Origin: Hoeflea phototrophica DFL-43
GTDB taxonomy: Bacteria > Pseudomonadota > Alphaproteobacteria > Rhizobiales > Rhizobiaceae
NCBI RefSeq assembly: GCF_000154705.2
Contig: NZ_CM002917.1
Span: 1,010,461-1,074,460 of the forward strand
DNA: 64,000 bases
Direction: 5' to 3'
In this document: positions 50,659 to 59,574 of the stretch, one piece after another
Layout of the letters: every line of letters begins with the position of its first letter
Position numbering within the stretch: the first letter of the stretch is position 1
Notes under the pieces: generated by a model
Database searches by the model: none
The model's input: the letters and a program-made list of their open reading frames with translations, nothing else
Told to the model about the DNA's origin: nothing
Program-made: the position numbers and the translations under genes

Positions 50659-51165
50659 TCACCTCACCATACTCTTGAAGAGGCAATGGACCACTTCTTT
50701 GCCCGCAGTGTATTGTTCCTTTATCTCGGCATAGTTTGTTGTGTTCGGCATGGTGCCTTCATGGACGAACTGATGACGCCATGTGATGACATTGTTGTAG
50801 GCAGTCTTGGGGCTTTTACTGTAAGCGCGCACATAATCATTCTCGGCTTTCTCTAAATTTCGCTTGAAGCGATCCAAATATTTGTCACCAAACATCTTGA
50901 TGTGCTCCTTCTTCAAGTCATCTAACTTGATCTTTCCGTTCAATCTGAAAAAGCGCGCTCGTGTCATGTCGCCGAGGACCGTGTGCTTCTTGTCCGCGAA
51001 ATCGTAAAAGATATCTTTAATCGCCAGCTCGTAGGCGGTCACCGCCGAAATGGCGATGAAGCCAGTATAGCGGCCCTCCACGAACGGATCCTCTAGGGCG
51101 GCCATCATCGGATCAACATGAGCGAGATAGTCCTCGACTAGTGCAAAGCGGTCACTGTAGCTCAT
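50659..51165 (-). CDS. HEPN-domain protein (RiboL-PSP-HEPN / MAE_28990 type)
   Basis: 168 residues, all-helical in appearance. The C-terminal segment contains RHQFVHEG, the Rx4-6H motif of HEPN ribonucleases, preceded by TAYELAIKDIFYDFA. Start ATG 51165 overlaps the DUF262 stop (TGATG). HEPN proteins paired with DUF262 proteins occur in defence islands, where the HEPN subunit is a likely RNase effector. Activity is inferred. Confidence 0.78.
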   Translation of the reverse strand: MSYSDRFALVEDYLAHVDPMMAALEDPFVEGRYTGFIAISAVTAYELAIKDIFYDFADKKHTVLGDMTRARFFRLNGKIKLDDLKKEHIKMFGDKYLDRFKRNLEKAENDYVRAYSKSPKTAYNNVITWRHQFVHEGTMPNTTNYAEIKEQYTAGKEVVHCLFKSMVR

Positions 51166-52250
51166 CAGGACATCAAATACTTTTCTGCGAGAGCCAGTCG
51201 CTCCTTCACAACTGATGCGTCACTTGTGTTGAAAAATATTGCGTTTCTGTATTTGTCGTCCACGAGAAGTTTTTCGAATCGAGCCTTGAGGTCCTTTGGT
51301 ATCTTGTTCGGCTGGCGGATCAGAACCGACATCACCGAGTCCATCGCGGCAAGGTTCAGGGGGCCGCGAACATGGAAGGGTTTGGGGTTTAGCTGTTTAA
51401 CTATGATGGAGGTCACCTCGCCAAACCGTTCTACGAACCTCTCGATCTTCGACGATCCTTTGCTCTTGGCATGAATCTTCATCTGCTTATTGAGGAACTC
51501 CTTCATGGGCTTCTCGTAGTCGTCACCGCGTTCGGTCATCGCGAATATGCGGAGGATCATTTCGACATCGCGCTGGTGCTTGTCGAGTGGCTTACGAGCC
51601 AGGATTGTGCGCCAGTCCACATCTTCGTTTAGTTCGTGCAGCACCTCCACCAGTTGCCCATGGAAAACACAGTTGCGGATTTCTTGAGGTCGGAGTGGGG
51701 TGCCCCCGGTGTTCAGGCGCTCAAAGATGTGAAACATGCTGGTACTTTGGTTCGCCGGAGCAAGTTGTTTGATGTTCACCGCGCGCAGCACTGCACCCTT
51801 TAATCGGCGCTGGTCTTGCGAGGAGAGATCGGTAAACCTTTTGCCTACATATGGACTTCCCTCCGATAATCCAGTCAGTCGGAATACCGCGCGCCGGCCT
51901 TGCATGTTCTCGGGACCGAAATAGCCTTCAAAAAAGTATATGACGCTCATAATACGCTGTTGACCGTCAATAACGAGATTTTTGCTTTCGTTATCAATGT
52001 AGAAAAATACTTGAGGGACAGGCAGGCCGAGCAGGAAGCTCTCAATAAGGAGGCTAGACTGTTTGATGTTCCAAACAAAGCTACGCTGAAAAGACGGGAC
52101 TGTGATATCCTTATCTTTCCACAATTCGTGGATAACGCCCAAGGTCAGGTCGGATGGATAGGTCGCGATGTCGAACTCAACATGCGTGCCAATTTCTTCC
52201 TCTTCGTCGTCGCCTTCTACTTCGATTTCGTCGTCAACGTTTTTAGCCAT
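51165..52250 (-). CDS. DUF262 (ParB/GmrS-like) domain protein
   Basis: 361 residues from ATG 52250. An acidic N-terminus (VEGDDEEEEIG) precedes VPSFQRSFVWNIKQSSLLIE and NLVIDGQQRIMSV, the DGQQR motif of DUF262, the NTP-dependent ParB/sulfiredoxin-like domain of GmrS. No C-terminal HNH nuclease (DUF1524) is visible, so effector function probably comes from the HEPN partner encoded immediately downstream. Confidence 0.88.
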   Translation of the reverse strand: MAKNVDDEIEVEGDDEEEEIGTHVEFDIATYPSDLTLGVIHELWKDKDITVPSFQRSFVWNIKQSSLLIESFLLGLPVPQVFFYIDNESKNLVIDGQQRIMSVIYFFEGYFGPENMQGRRAVFRLTGLSEGSPYVGKRFTDLSSQDQRRLKGAVLRAVNIKQLAPANQSTSMFHIFERLNTGGTPLRPQEIRNCVFHGQLVEVLHELNEDVDWRTILARKPLDKHQRDVEMILRIFAMTERGDDYEKPMKEFLNKQMKIHAKSKGSSKIERFVERFGEVTSIIVKQLNPKPFHVRGPLNLAAMDSVMSVLIRQPNKIPKDLKARFEKLLVDDKYRNAIFFNTSDASVVKERLALAEKYLMS

Positions 52251-52742
52251 AGTCGCTCCATTGATTGCCTTCACGATAGCCAGGGCGTGGCCCGGCGGCT
52301 AGGGGAAAAACGGAAGAGAACCGCGATCCGTATAAACGGCAGCTTTGGGCAACGATGTCAGCTGGCTAGACGAGGACATTGGCGGCGCAAAGGTGCACGG
52401 CTTGATTGGGGCCGTCTGCTGCCTGTCCGGTTCTGGCGGAAAACCTCAGGAAGCCGCCGTTGCGGCAACGTCGACCCATTGTCGTCGTTTGGGTTCTTCC
52501 AACACCACCCAAAACCTTCCGTTTTTTCAGTCTCGCCAAGCGCCAGGGCCGAGGGCGTTAGCTGCTCGGCAGAGCCATTGGTGCGCGGACAGGAAAGTGG
52601 GCTACTACGGTGCAGTACATCTGAGAACTGGCAAGGAGATATCCAGTTTGAGCTAGTCGATCTATTTCCCCATATTGCCAATCCGCATCAGATAGGCTTT
52701 TGGGTGTAGCCAATTGCTCTCGGTGGGAAGGGTTAGCGACTG
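52251..52742. other. Spacer upstream of the DUF262 gene
   Basis: No convincing gene. Open frames here lack ribosome sites and recognisable domains. The first 100 bp should hold the DUF262-HEPN promoter. Confidence 0.45.
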
Positions 52743-53060
52743 ATGCTTTGTGAGTTTGCAAACCGCTTTCCGCGTTACCTTGCTCAACTCCCTGAGCGCG
52801 ACCGTCGTCTTACCCGTAACTTCCGCTAGGAGACCGCGACCGATCTGCTAATGAAGGGTCTCGTGCCACTCCAGCCGCTCGGCGTCCGCGTCGACTTCCC
52901 GGATGAGAAGGTCACGGGCGCGGACATGGACTGGATCTATGCAGCACCGATTGAGGTTGGGGGCGGCAGCTACCTGCGCCTGACGATCCAATCGAAGCGC
53001 TGTAAGGAGCAGAGGCTAAAGGAAGGCTCAAGCTACTGGTCCACCAAAAGCCTGGACTAA
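52743..53060 (+). pseudogene. Nonsense-interrupted, truncated DUF6615-like gene
   Basis: ATG 52743 starts MLCEFANRFPRYLAQLPERD; codon 29 is TAG (52827-52829), after which the same frame resumes ETATDLLMKGLVPL and VRVDFPDEKVTGADMDWIYA, ending in a stop at 53060. The N-terminus resembles DUF6615 proteins, which are longer, so the 3' part is missing too. A downstream ATG (52851) gives a 69-residue frame that is only a fragment. The family assignment is from memory of its pattern, hence moderate. Confidence 0.5.
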
Positions 53061-53289
53061 ACAGGTAGGCTCGTTCGTCTTACAAGATCGGCGGATGCCA
53101 GCCACTGATTCACGCCGTTCGAAAATGTAGACAAATGTAGATAGCCGCGCGCGGGCGGGCACGAGGCTTTAGCTTTGCAAGCTGACTTCGGTTCATACCC
53201 CGCGATGAGCTCTGGCTTTGGTACGTGAGAGCCTATGGCCGCCTGTGCAGCCCCAAACAGTGCCGCCGGCAACCCTAAAGAAAGCAAAT

Positions 53290-54099
53290 CTACCAGCTTG
53301 GAAAACGCCTTTCGATAATCTTGGGAACCGATACCGTCAGCGTATTTTTGAGCCATGACGTCAACGCAATTCTCGGCGTGATGCGGGCACGGCTGCCGTC
53401 CTGAGGCGAATAACCGATCACGCTTCTGGTCTCATCGATATCCCAGCGCATGCCCGGGTTGTCGGACATCAGGTTCAGTGCCGCGAAGGAGACGTCCTTG
53501 GCGTTGATGGCGCAGCGCGTCCCGTTCAGGAAATCCCGGTCGCTTAACCACATTTCCTGCCCCCAGCGACCCATTGCCATATGCGGGCCGGGCCGGTTAT
53601 CATGGGTCCACTGGGTCCAGCCAATTCTCAGGCAAATAACCGAAAGGTCATGATGCCTGGCGAAGAATGCGCCAGTGCGTTCGCAAAAGAGTTTTGACAT
53701 GCCATAGGCATTGATCGGGCCGGGCGGTGTGTTGCTGTCGAGCATGTCATCCGTGAACCGCTTGTCGCCATGGATCCAGTTCGAACTTGCCAGCACGACC
53801 CGGCTTACGCCCCTCTTGGCCGCGTGGTGATACAGTTCCAGCGTCGCGTCCATGTTGTGCTCAACCGCAGAGACCCAGCTGGCAGCAGGCTCCCTGTCCC
53901 CAGCCAGGTGCACTATTACATCCACCCCATTGAGCAATTCGGCCCAGTCGGCTCCATCAGCCAGATCGGCAGCGTGGATATTCGGGTGATCCACCGGTCG
54001 GATATCGATCCCCGACACACGATAACCGTCGTCCTGCTCGAGCGCATCGAAGAGCTTTCGCCCCAGATGGCCCCCGGCCCCGGTGATCAAGACATGCAT
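53290..54099 (-). CDS. NAD-dependent epimerase/dehydratase, uronate dehydrogenase-like
   Basis: 269 residues, close to uronate dehydrogenases (about 265). TGAGGHLGRKL is the NAD site; LASSNWIHGDKRF and YGMSK give the Ser-Tyr-Lys triad. Uronate dehydrogenases oxidise galacturonate or glucuronate to aldarolactones, which would fit the lactonase at 59575. Last gene of the minus-strand transporter operon, overlapping DUF4380 by 13 bp. The 53061-53289 interval has no gene I trust. Confidence 0.8.
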   Translation of the reverse strand: MHVLITGAGGHLGRKLFDALEQDDGYRVSGIDIRPVDHPNIHAADLADGADWAELLNGVDVIVHLAGDREPAASWVSAVEHNMDATLELYHHAAKRGVSRVVLASSNWIHGDKRFTDDMLDSNTPPGPINAYGMSKLFCERTGAFFARHHDLSVICLRIGWTQWTHDNRPGPHMAMGRWGQEMWLSDRDFLNGTRCAINAKDVSFAALNLMSDNPGMRWDIDETRSVIGYSPQDGSRARITPRIALTSWLKNTLTVSVPKIIERRFPSW

Positions 54100-55001
54100 G
54101 ATTTGGCTTCCTCATCAAACGCGTTTGCCCAAACCTCGAATATCGGGGCGGGCGCTGGACTGCCATTTGCCCAGATATGGAAAGTCTGGACGAAATTGAG
54201 TGTTTCTCCCGGCGCGAGGGTTTTCATCGGGGAATGCCATTCAGCCTCGCAATAGGGATAATCACCGGAATTGAAGACCTCCACCGGATGCCCATGTGCA
54301 AAGACATCCTGCTCCCGGGCCTCCGGCAGGGAACACAGCAACCACGGTCCGCCATCGCCACACTTGATAAGCGTTTGATGATCCGGATTTGGCAGGCTGA
54401 TCTTGAATTCTTGCATCCTGATGCAATTGGCGACCACGCCCGCCGCATGCTTTGACACAAGCGCGGTCGCGTCTCCGAAGACCGGTTGAAAACCGGCAGT
54501 CTCCATTGCAACGGCGATCTTTGCCGGTGTGTCGATCATCATCACCGACCAGATGCCGGCATCTTTCATGCGAGTGCCCTTGTTGGTCACGGAATGCTCT
54601 ATGGTCCATTCATGCGCAGACCTTATTGCAATGCACCGCCTCACCGAGAACTGCGATACCGGGCAGGCCTTGCTTTCCATCAGAATATGACGATCGTCCT
54701 CTGACAGAACGGCATAGTCCCCGCTATCAAGTTCGGGAAATGGGGCTCCGGCCACCCATGCGCTATCCGGCGCGATCCATGTCTTTTCTCCGCCCCACAG
54801 AGGAAAGCCGAACTGAGGCGAACGGGTGGGCAGCAAGGTCAATTGCGTGAGGTCGATGGCGACGGCCCTCAGATCCGGGTTCTGGAAGAGCAGCGAGCGC
54901 CCCTGGAACCGAACATCCCAAAGTCGCCCGCCTACACCAGGCAACATAAGCAGTTCGAGATCCCCGCATTTCAGACTTAGAATGTTCCACCGATCCGTCA
55001 T
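54087..55001 (-). CDS. DUF4380 protein (galactose-mutarotase-like fold)
   Basis: 304 residues. LMLPGVGGRLWDVRFQGRSL, LWGGEKTWIAPDSAW and EWTIEHSVTNKG are typical of DUF4380, a beta-sandwich family related to aldose-1-epimerases. It may convert anomers or bind the imported sugar. It lies between the binding-protein and dehydrogenase genes. Confidence 0.8.
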   Translation of the reverse strand: MTDRWNILSLKCGDLELLMLPGVGGRLWDVRFQGRSLLFQNPDLRAVAIDLTQLTLLPTRSPQFGFPLWGGEKTWIAPDSAWVAGAPFPELDSGDYAVLSEDDRHILMESKACPVSQFSVRRCIAIRSAHEWTIEHSVTNKGTRMKDAGIWSVMMIDTPAKIAVAMETAGFQPVFGDATALVSKHAAGVVANCIRMQEFKISLPNPDHQTLIKCGDGGPWLLCSLPEAREQDVFAHGHPVEVFNSGDYPYCEAEWHSPMKTLAPGETLNFVQTFHIWANGSPAPAPIFEVWANAFDEEAKSCMS

Positions 55002-55021
55002 GACGTCATCCCCGAGGCGGT

Positions 55022-55044
55022 CCGGCGCAGGTCTCCTGCGCCGG
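55022..55044 (-). terminator. Intra-operon hairpin after the binding-protein gene
   Basis: CCGGCGCAGG and CCTGCGCCGG form a perfect 10-bp stem with a 3-base loop, 8 bp after the stop of the solute-binding-protein gene and 20 bp before DUF4380. No U-run follows, so it is probably a stabilising or partial-termination element. Confidence 0.75.
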
Positions 55045-55052
55045 CGCCATGA

Positions 55053-56048
55053 TCATGCGTGTTTGAACTGCGCAACGTTTTCGGCCGTGATCGCCATCAC
55101 GCCGGTCTCCACTCGCTCCGGCAGCGGGTTGATTCCGGCAGCCTTCCAATCGGGCAAGATCTTGAGCGCATCGGTGTTCTGCCAGTGCATCATGTGGAAG
55201 GCCAAGAATATCTCAAGATAGGATTTCTGGGCCACCGCGCCATAGATCGTGCCGTCCTCGATATAGGGAAGCATGTCGTCATTGCGGTCCATGGCAACGA
55301 TTTTGATATCCTTGCGTCCGGCCTCGTTTACAGCGATCGCTGCCCCCTTGCCGCTGTCGCCATCGGTTCCGCCAATACCCACGATGTCCGGGTTGGCCTG
55401 AATGGACTGCAAATAGGCGGTCGGCGCATAGGATGGGTCCGCCTTGTCGTTGACCACATCGACGACTTCGATCTCGGGATATTTTTCGGCGAAGATCTGT
55501 TTATAGCCCTCGACCCGTTCTAGCGTGGACGGGGCCGGGAAAGTGCCGAGAATAACCTTGCCTTTGCCGCCAATGGCCTGCGCAAGCATTTCTCCGCCCA
55601 CGCGTCCGGCCTGGACGCCGTTGATGCCCAGGAATGTCGAGCGCGGGCTGTTGGGAATGTCGCCGATGCAGCAGGTCACCGGGATGCCGGCCTCAACCGC
55701 GCGCTCCACCCCGGGGGCCAGTGTGGCCGGATCGCCCGGGAAGATGAGAATGCCGGCTGGCCGGCGTGCGATCAGTTCGTCGAGCTGACGCGCCTGCGCA
55801 GCGGTGTCGAAATCCAGCGGTCCGGTAAAGGTGGCCTTGATCCCCATCAGCTCTTCGAGATCTTTCATGGCATTGCGGTAGTCCACCCAGAATGGCACTT
55901 GGGTGACGATCGATAGAAACACGTACTCCTTGCCTGCTGCCTGCGCCATCGCTTCTGTGGACAACGCCGGAAGCCCGAAGGCTGCGGCCAGACCGGCCGT
56001 GGCGCCGGCAGTCAGCAGCTTGCGCCTGTTAACATTTACATCGGTCAT
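55053..56048 (-). CDS. Ribose-type ABC transporter solute-binding protein (Tat-exported)
   Basis: 331 residues, preceded by AAGGAGGAG. The N-terminus NRRKLLTAGATAGLAAAFGL is a twin-arginine signal. The mature protein is a periplasmic LacI-type sugar-binding protein (YVFLSIVTQVPFWVD, GILIFPGDPATL, GIGGTDGDSGKGAA). It feeds the permease and ATPase encoded at 56096-58647. Tat export is less usual than Sec for this family. Confidence 0.92.
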   Translation of the reverse strand: MTDVNVNRRKLLTAGATAGLAAAFGLPALSTEAMAQAAGKEYVFLSIVTQVPFWVDYRNAMKDLEELMGIKATFTGPLDFDTAAQARQLDELIARRPAGILIFPGDPATLAPGVERAVEAGIPVTCCIGDIPNSPRSTFLGINGVQAGRVGGEMLAQAIGGKGKVILGTFPAPSTLERVEGYKQIFAEKYPEIEVVDVVNDKADPSYAPTAYLQSIQANPDIVGIGGTDGDSGKGAAIAVNEAGRKDIKIVAMDRNDDMLPYIEDGTIYGAVAQKSYLEIFLAFHMMHWQNTDALKILPDWKAAGINPLPERVETGVMAITAENVAQFKHA

Positions 56049-56095
56049 CTTGATCTCCTCCTTGGATCGTTGGATGTGTGGGTAGGCTGTTTTGC

Positions 56096-57088
56096 TCAGC
56101 TCCGTTTGCTCCGGATCAGCATGTCCAGAGCAACGGCGCAGATCAGGACGCCGCCGATGACGATCATCTGCCAGTAGATCGACACGGCCAGCATCGTCAT
56201 CGTGTTGTTGATCAGGGCAACGAACACCACGCCAAGGAAGGCGCCCAGTATCGTGCCTTCGCCGCCTCTGAGGGAAGCGCCCCCGATCACCGCCGCGGCC
56301 AGAACCTGCAGCTCGATTCCGTTGCCCGCCGTGGGAGTGCCGCTCATCAGTCGAGAGGCCAGCAACACGCCGGCCAGGGCGGCCAGAACCCCGGTCAGGC
56401 CGTAAAGGATGATCCGCACGTGGGTGACATGAATGCCTGAAAGCATCGCTGCCTTCTCATTGGCTCCGATGAAATAGGCCTGGCGGAAAAAGCGCGTGTG
56501 GCGCACGGCGAGATCGAAAAACACCACCAGCAGGATCGTGACGAGAACGATCACCGGAAAACCGCCGATATCGGCCTTGCCTATCCAGGCAAATGAGGCC
56601 GGCAGGCTGGAGACGGAAAACCCTTCTGTGAGCACAAGGGCGATGCCGCGCGCGATGGACATCGTTCCGAGCGTCGCAATCAAGGGGTTTATTCCAAGCC
56701 CGGTGACCAGCAATCCGTTGAGAACGCCGATGATGGCGCCGAGAATGAGGCCGCCCAGGACCGCTACAGGTATCGGCACGCCTGCCAGGAGCAGCATCGC
56801 GACCACGGTCGATGACAGCGCCATAACCGATCCCACCGAAAGATCGAACCCTCCGGACGCGAGCAGGATGGCCATGCCGATCACGATGATCGCCGTGGGA
56901 GCCATGCCCACCGCAACCGCCCTGAAATTGGAAAAGCTGAGGAAATACGGGTTCAGGTTTGCCATCACGATGATGATGGTCACGATCAGAGCAATCAGGG
57001 TGAGTTCCCGGATGTCGACAAATGCCTTGAGGCCGCGACGAAAGAGCGGCATACGCTCAGGCGTGCTGGATTGGGCGGACAAAGTCAC
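56096..57088 (-). CDS. Ribose-type ABC transporter permease (RbsC-like)
   Basis: 330 residues with GTG start at 57088 overlapping the ATPase stop by 4 bp (GTGA). Eight to ten membrane helices; ILLASGGFDLSVGSVMALS and AAVIGGASLRGGEGTILGAF are the RbsC/XylH signatures. It forms the channel of the first importer. Confidence 0.93.
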   Translation of the reverse strand: MTLSAQSSTPERMPLFRRGLKAFVDIRELTLIALIVTIIIVMANLNPYFLSFSNFRAVAVGMAPTAIIVIGMAILLASGGFDLSVGSVMALSSTVVAMLLLAGVPIPVAVLGGLILGAIIGVLNGLLVTGLGINPLIATLGTMSIARGIALVLTEGFSVSSLPASFAWIGKADIGGFPVIVLVTILLVVFFDLAVRHTRFFRQAYFIGANEKAAMLSGIHVTHVRIILYGLTGVLAALAGVLLASRLMSGTPTAGNGIELQVLAAAVIGGASLRGGEGTILGAFLGVVFVALINNTMTMLAVSIYWQMIVIGGVLICAVALDMLIRSKRS

Positions 57089-58647
57089 AATGTGGCTCCT
57101 GCATGATGGGTCGAACCGGTCGGCACGCCGAGCTTGTGGCCGGCGGCCATCTGCAGCAAAGCAGCTTCCGTTGCGTCATTTGCAGCGATGTCGCCCATGA
57201 TCCTGCCTTCGTGGACAACCAGGATACGCGTTGCCAGGGAGACCAGTTCGGGGAAGTCCGAAGACACGATCAGGATCGCCATTCCCTCAGCGGCGCAGCG
57301 CAGCAGTTCTGTATGGATCTGGAATTTGGCGCCGACATCGACGCCCTTGGTAGGCTCTTCGATGATCAGAAGCTGGGGTGCGCGCTTGAGCCACTTGGCC
57401 AGCATGACCTTCTGCTGGTTGCCGCCGGACAGCGCACCGATACGCTCGCCCAATCCGCGGGTCTTGATGCCGAAGGCGCTGATGGCGGAGCGGCCGGCTT
57501 TCCGGATGGATGCCGCGTGCATGACCCCCAGTCTTGCGTGCTCGGGAAGGCTGGCAGCGATAAGATTGTCGCTCAGCGTTTGATCGAGAAAGAGCCCTTC
57601 GGTCTTGCGCTCTTCTGGCACGAAGCCGATCCCGGCGCGCATGGCCTCCCGCAGAGAATGGAACTGGACAGGCCGGCTGTGCAGCCTCACGCTACCCGAT
57701 GCCCCGGGCATCAGACCGACGAGAGAGCGCACGATCTCACTGCGCCGGGCACCCATCAGACCGGCCATTCCGACGATCTCGCCGGCCTTGATGGCAAAGG
57801 AAACATCCTCGAATTGGCCTGGATGGGTGAGGGCGGTCACGGCGAGCACTTCCGTTCCGCCGGTATCGCCTGAGCGGCTGACATCGCCGGGATGCGCGCC
57901 GCCGATCATTTCCGCAACAACTCGCTTCTGCGAAGTCTGGGACGTCGGCAACGTGCTGATCCTGTAGCCGTCGCGCAGGACGGTGACCCGGTCCGCAATG
58001 CGAAAAATCTCGTCCATATGGTGGCTGACATAGACGATGCCGATGCCCTTGCGGGTCAGTTTCCGCAACACTTCGAACAGCGCCTCCACTTCGTCGGGCG
58101 CAAGAGCCGACGTGGGTTCATCGAGAAGCAGAATTCGGGAATTGAGAGACAGCGCCTTGGCGATTTCGACAATCTGCCGGGAACTGATCGGCAGACTGTC
58201 CACGGGACGCGACACGTCAAGATCCAGACCAAATTCAGACAACAGCGCCGTGGCCCTGCGCCGCAGTTTGGCCCAGTCCACCACACCGAAACGGGATGGC
58301 GCGCGCCCCGCATAGATGTTCTCGGCAACCGACAGCGCCCCGGCAAGGCTGAGTTCCTGAAACACGCAGCTGATTCCGAGCGCCTGCGCATGCGATGGGG
58401 TGTCGATACGCGTCTCGAGTCCGCCGCAGAAGATCTTGCCGCCCGAAGGTTGATGCAGACCGTAGAGCAGGCCGAGGCATGTGGATTTGCCCGCGCCATT
58501 CTCGCCGCAAAGCGCATGGATCTCGCCCGGATGCAGCGCGAAGTCGACGCCATCCAGAACGACATTTGAGCCAAAGCTCTTGCACACGCCCTCCAGCCGG
58601 ATGAGCGATTGCACCGCCAGAGCGTCGAGATCCGATGCAGCTGTCAC
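57085..58647 (-). CDS. Ribose-type ABC transporter ATPase, two nucleotide-binding domains
   Basis: 520 residues from GTG 58647, which has GGGAGGAAG 5 bases upstream; the open frame extends further back but only antisense to the GntR gene. Domain 1: Walker A GENGAGKST, DEPTSAL. Domain 2: degenerate Walker A GLMGARRSE, signature LSGGNQQKVMLAKWL, EEPTKGVDVGAK. This is the RbsA/MglA architecture. First gene of a five-gene operon (ATPase, permease, binding protein, DUF4380, dehydrogenase). Confidence 0.93.
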   Translation of the reverse strand: MTAASDLDALAVQSLIRLEGVCKSFGSNVVLDGVDFALHPGEIHALCGENGAGKSTCLGLLYGLHQPSGGKIFCGGLETRIDTPSHAQALGISCVFQELSLAGALSVAENIYAGRAPSRFGVVDWAKLRRRATALLSEFGLDLDVSRPVDSLPISSRQIVEIAKALSLNSRILLLDEPTSALAPDEVEALFEVLRKLTRKGIGIVYVSHHMDEIFRIADRVTVLRDGYRISTLPTSQTSQKRVVAEMIGGAHPGDVSRSGDTGGTEVLAVTALTHPGQFEDVSFAIKAGEIVGMAGLMGARRSEIVRSLVGLMPGASGSVRLHSRPVQFHSLREAMRAGIGFVPEERKTEGLFLDQTLSDNLIAASLPEHARLGVMHAASIRKAGRSAISAFGIKTRGLGERIGALSGGNQQKVMLAKWLKRAPQLLIIEEPTKGVDVGAKFQIHTELLRCAAEGMAILIVSSDFPELVSLATRILVVHEGRIMGDIAANDATEAALLQMAAGHKLGVPTGSTHHAGATL

Positions 58648-58680
58648 AGTTCTTCCTCCCGCCGCAAAATTGGCGTCTAA

Positions 58681-58698
58681 GATATCAGATGTCAATCG
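58681..58698. promoter_or_regulatory. GntR operator candidate upstream of the ATPase operon
   Basis: GATATCAGATGTCAATCG lies 34 bp before the ATPase start and, on the minus strand, contains TTGACA followed by TCTGATATC. The ATCTGAT/ATCAGAT word also occurs twice in front of the lactonase gene (59506-59550), suggesting shared control by the FadR-type regulator. Confidence 0.5.
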
Positions 58699-58742
58699 AT
58701 AAGTTTGCGAATGGAACAATTTGGTGCCGCGAGATACCGGCC

Positions 58743-58767
58743 AAAAAAAACGGCCCCTAAGGGGCCG
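58743..58767 (-). terminator. Rho-independent terminator of the GntR gene
   Basis: On the minus strand CGGCCCC-TTA-GGGGCCG (7-bp perfect stem) is followed by eight T residues, 29 bp after the GntR stop. It isolates the regulator from the downstream ATPase operon. Confidence 0.9.
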
Positions 58768-58795
58768 CCTGAAATCAAGCCAAGGGGACTTTGGC

Positions 58796-59467
58796 TCACT
58801 GGGCGACGGTGCCCTCCAGAACGATGGTCGCGCTTTTATAGGCCTGACGCGTGCGGTCGATATGTTCGGCCAGCAGCGACCGGATGACCTGCATGTCGCC
58901 CTCGCGCACGGCTCTGGCGATGCACTGATGCTCTTCAAAGGACAATTCGGTGTGCTGGGGGAGTCTGGCCAGATGGGTGCGCAAGGCCGCGATCTTGCCG
59001 ACATAGCGGGTGTAGCTTGCCGTCAGATAATCGTTGCCGGCATGTTCGAAAATCATTTGGTGAAAGGCGGTGTCGAGGGCGAGATAGGCTTTCTCGTTGC
59101 CGGCCGCACGCTCCCTCGCCATGTTGTCGACCACGCGTTGCATCGACTTGGCGAGACCTTCGGGATCCCGCGACAGGGCCAGCTCGAAGGCGGCGGTTTC
59201 TATGGCCTGCCGGAAATCACAGATCTGAGTGACCTCTTCATCGGTGAGGGAAAAGACGCGTGCGCCTTTTTGCGGCTCAATGCTCACCAACCCCTCGTCG
59301 CGAAGCTGTGCCAACGCCTCGCGTACCGGTGATTTGGAAACGCCAAGTTCCTCCGAAATGCTGCGTTCTGAAAGAGTCTGGCCCATTTTCAAGGAGCCGT
59401 CGATGATGCTGTTTCGCAAATGCACCAGGGCAAGTTCGCGCAGCGATTTCGGTCTCTCCAGAACCAT
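58796..59467 (-). CDS. GntR-family regulator, FadR subfamily (FCD domain)
   Basis: 223 residues, preceded by GGAGAA. N-terminal winged HTH (LSERSISEELGVSKSPVREAL, RDEGLVSIEPQKGARVF) and a helical FCD ligand domain with the metal-binding pattern D...H...H (FHQMIFEHAGN, EEHQCIARAV). FCD members sense small acids such as sugar acids. It is divergent from the lactonase gene and next to both transporter operons, so it likely controls them. Confidence 0.93.
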   Translation of the reverse strand: MVLERPKSLRELALVHLRNSIIDGSLKMGQTLSERSISEELGVSKSPVREALAQLRDEGLVSIEPQKGARVFSLTDEEVTQICDFRQAIETAAFELALSRDPEGLAKSMQRVVDNMARERAAGNEKAYLALDTAFHQMIFEHAGNDYLTASYTRYVGKIAALRTHLARLPQHTELSFEEHQCIARAVREGDMQVIRSLLAEHIDRTRQAYKSATIVLEGTVAQ

Positions 59468-59505
59468 CTTGCATTCTCCAAAAAAGAATTTGCGATATCC
59501 AAATT

Positions 59506-59550
59506 ATCTGATACACCAGATTAAACAAGCTGGAATATCAGATATCAGGT
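59506..59550. promoter_or_regulatory. Two GntR operator candidates before the lactonase operon
   Basis: ATCTG-ATACAC-CAGAT (59506-59521) is a perfect 5-bp inverted repeat; AATATCAGATATCAGGTT (59534-59551) repeats the ATCAGAT word. Both lie in the 107-bp divergent region between gntR and the lactonase gene and share their core with 58681. Confidence 0.5.
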
Positions 59551-59574
59551 TGATTGTTGGGAGGACAATTTACC

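Noticed and set aside
53057..53356. 99-residue minus-strand frame downstream of the uronate-dehydrogenase-like gene
   Set aside because: It overlaps the end of the dehydrogenase gene in another frame, has no ribosome site and resembles no family.
58747..59004. N-terminal extension of the ribose-type ATPase (open frame from 59004)
   Set aside because: The extension is antisense to the GntR gene and crosses its terminator; the GTG at 58647 with GGGAGGAAG is the clear start.
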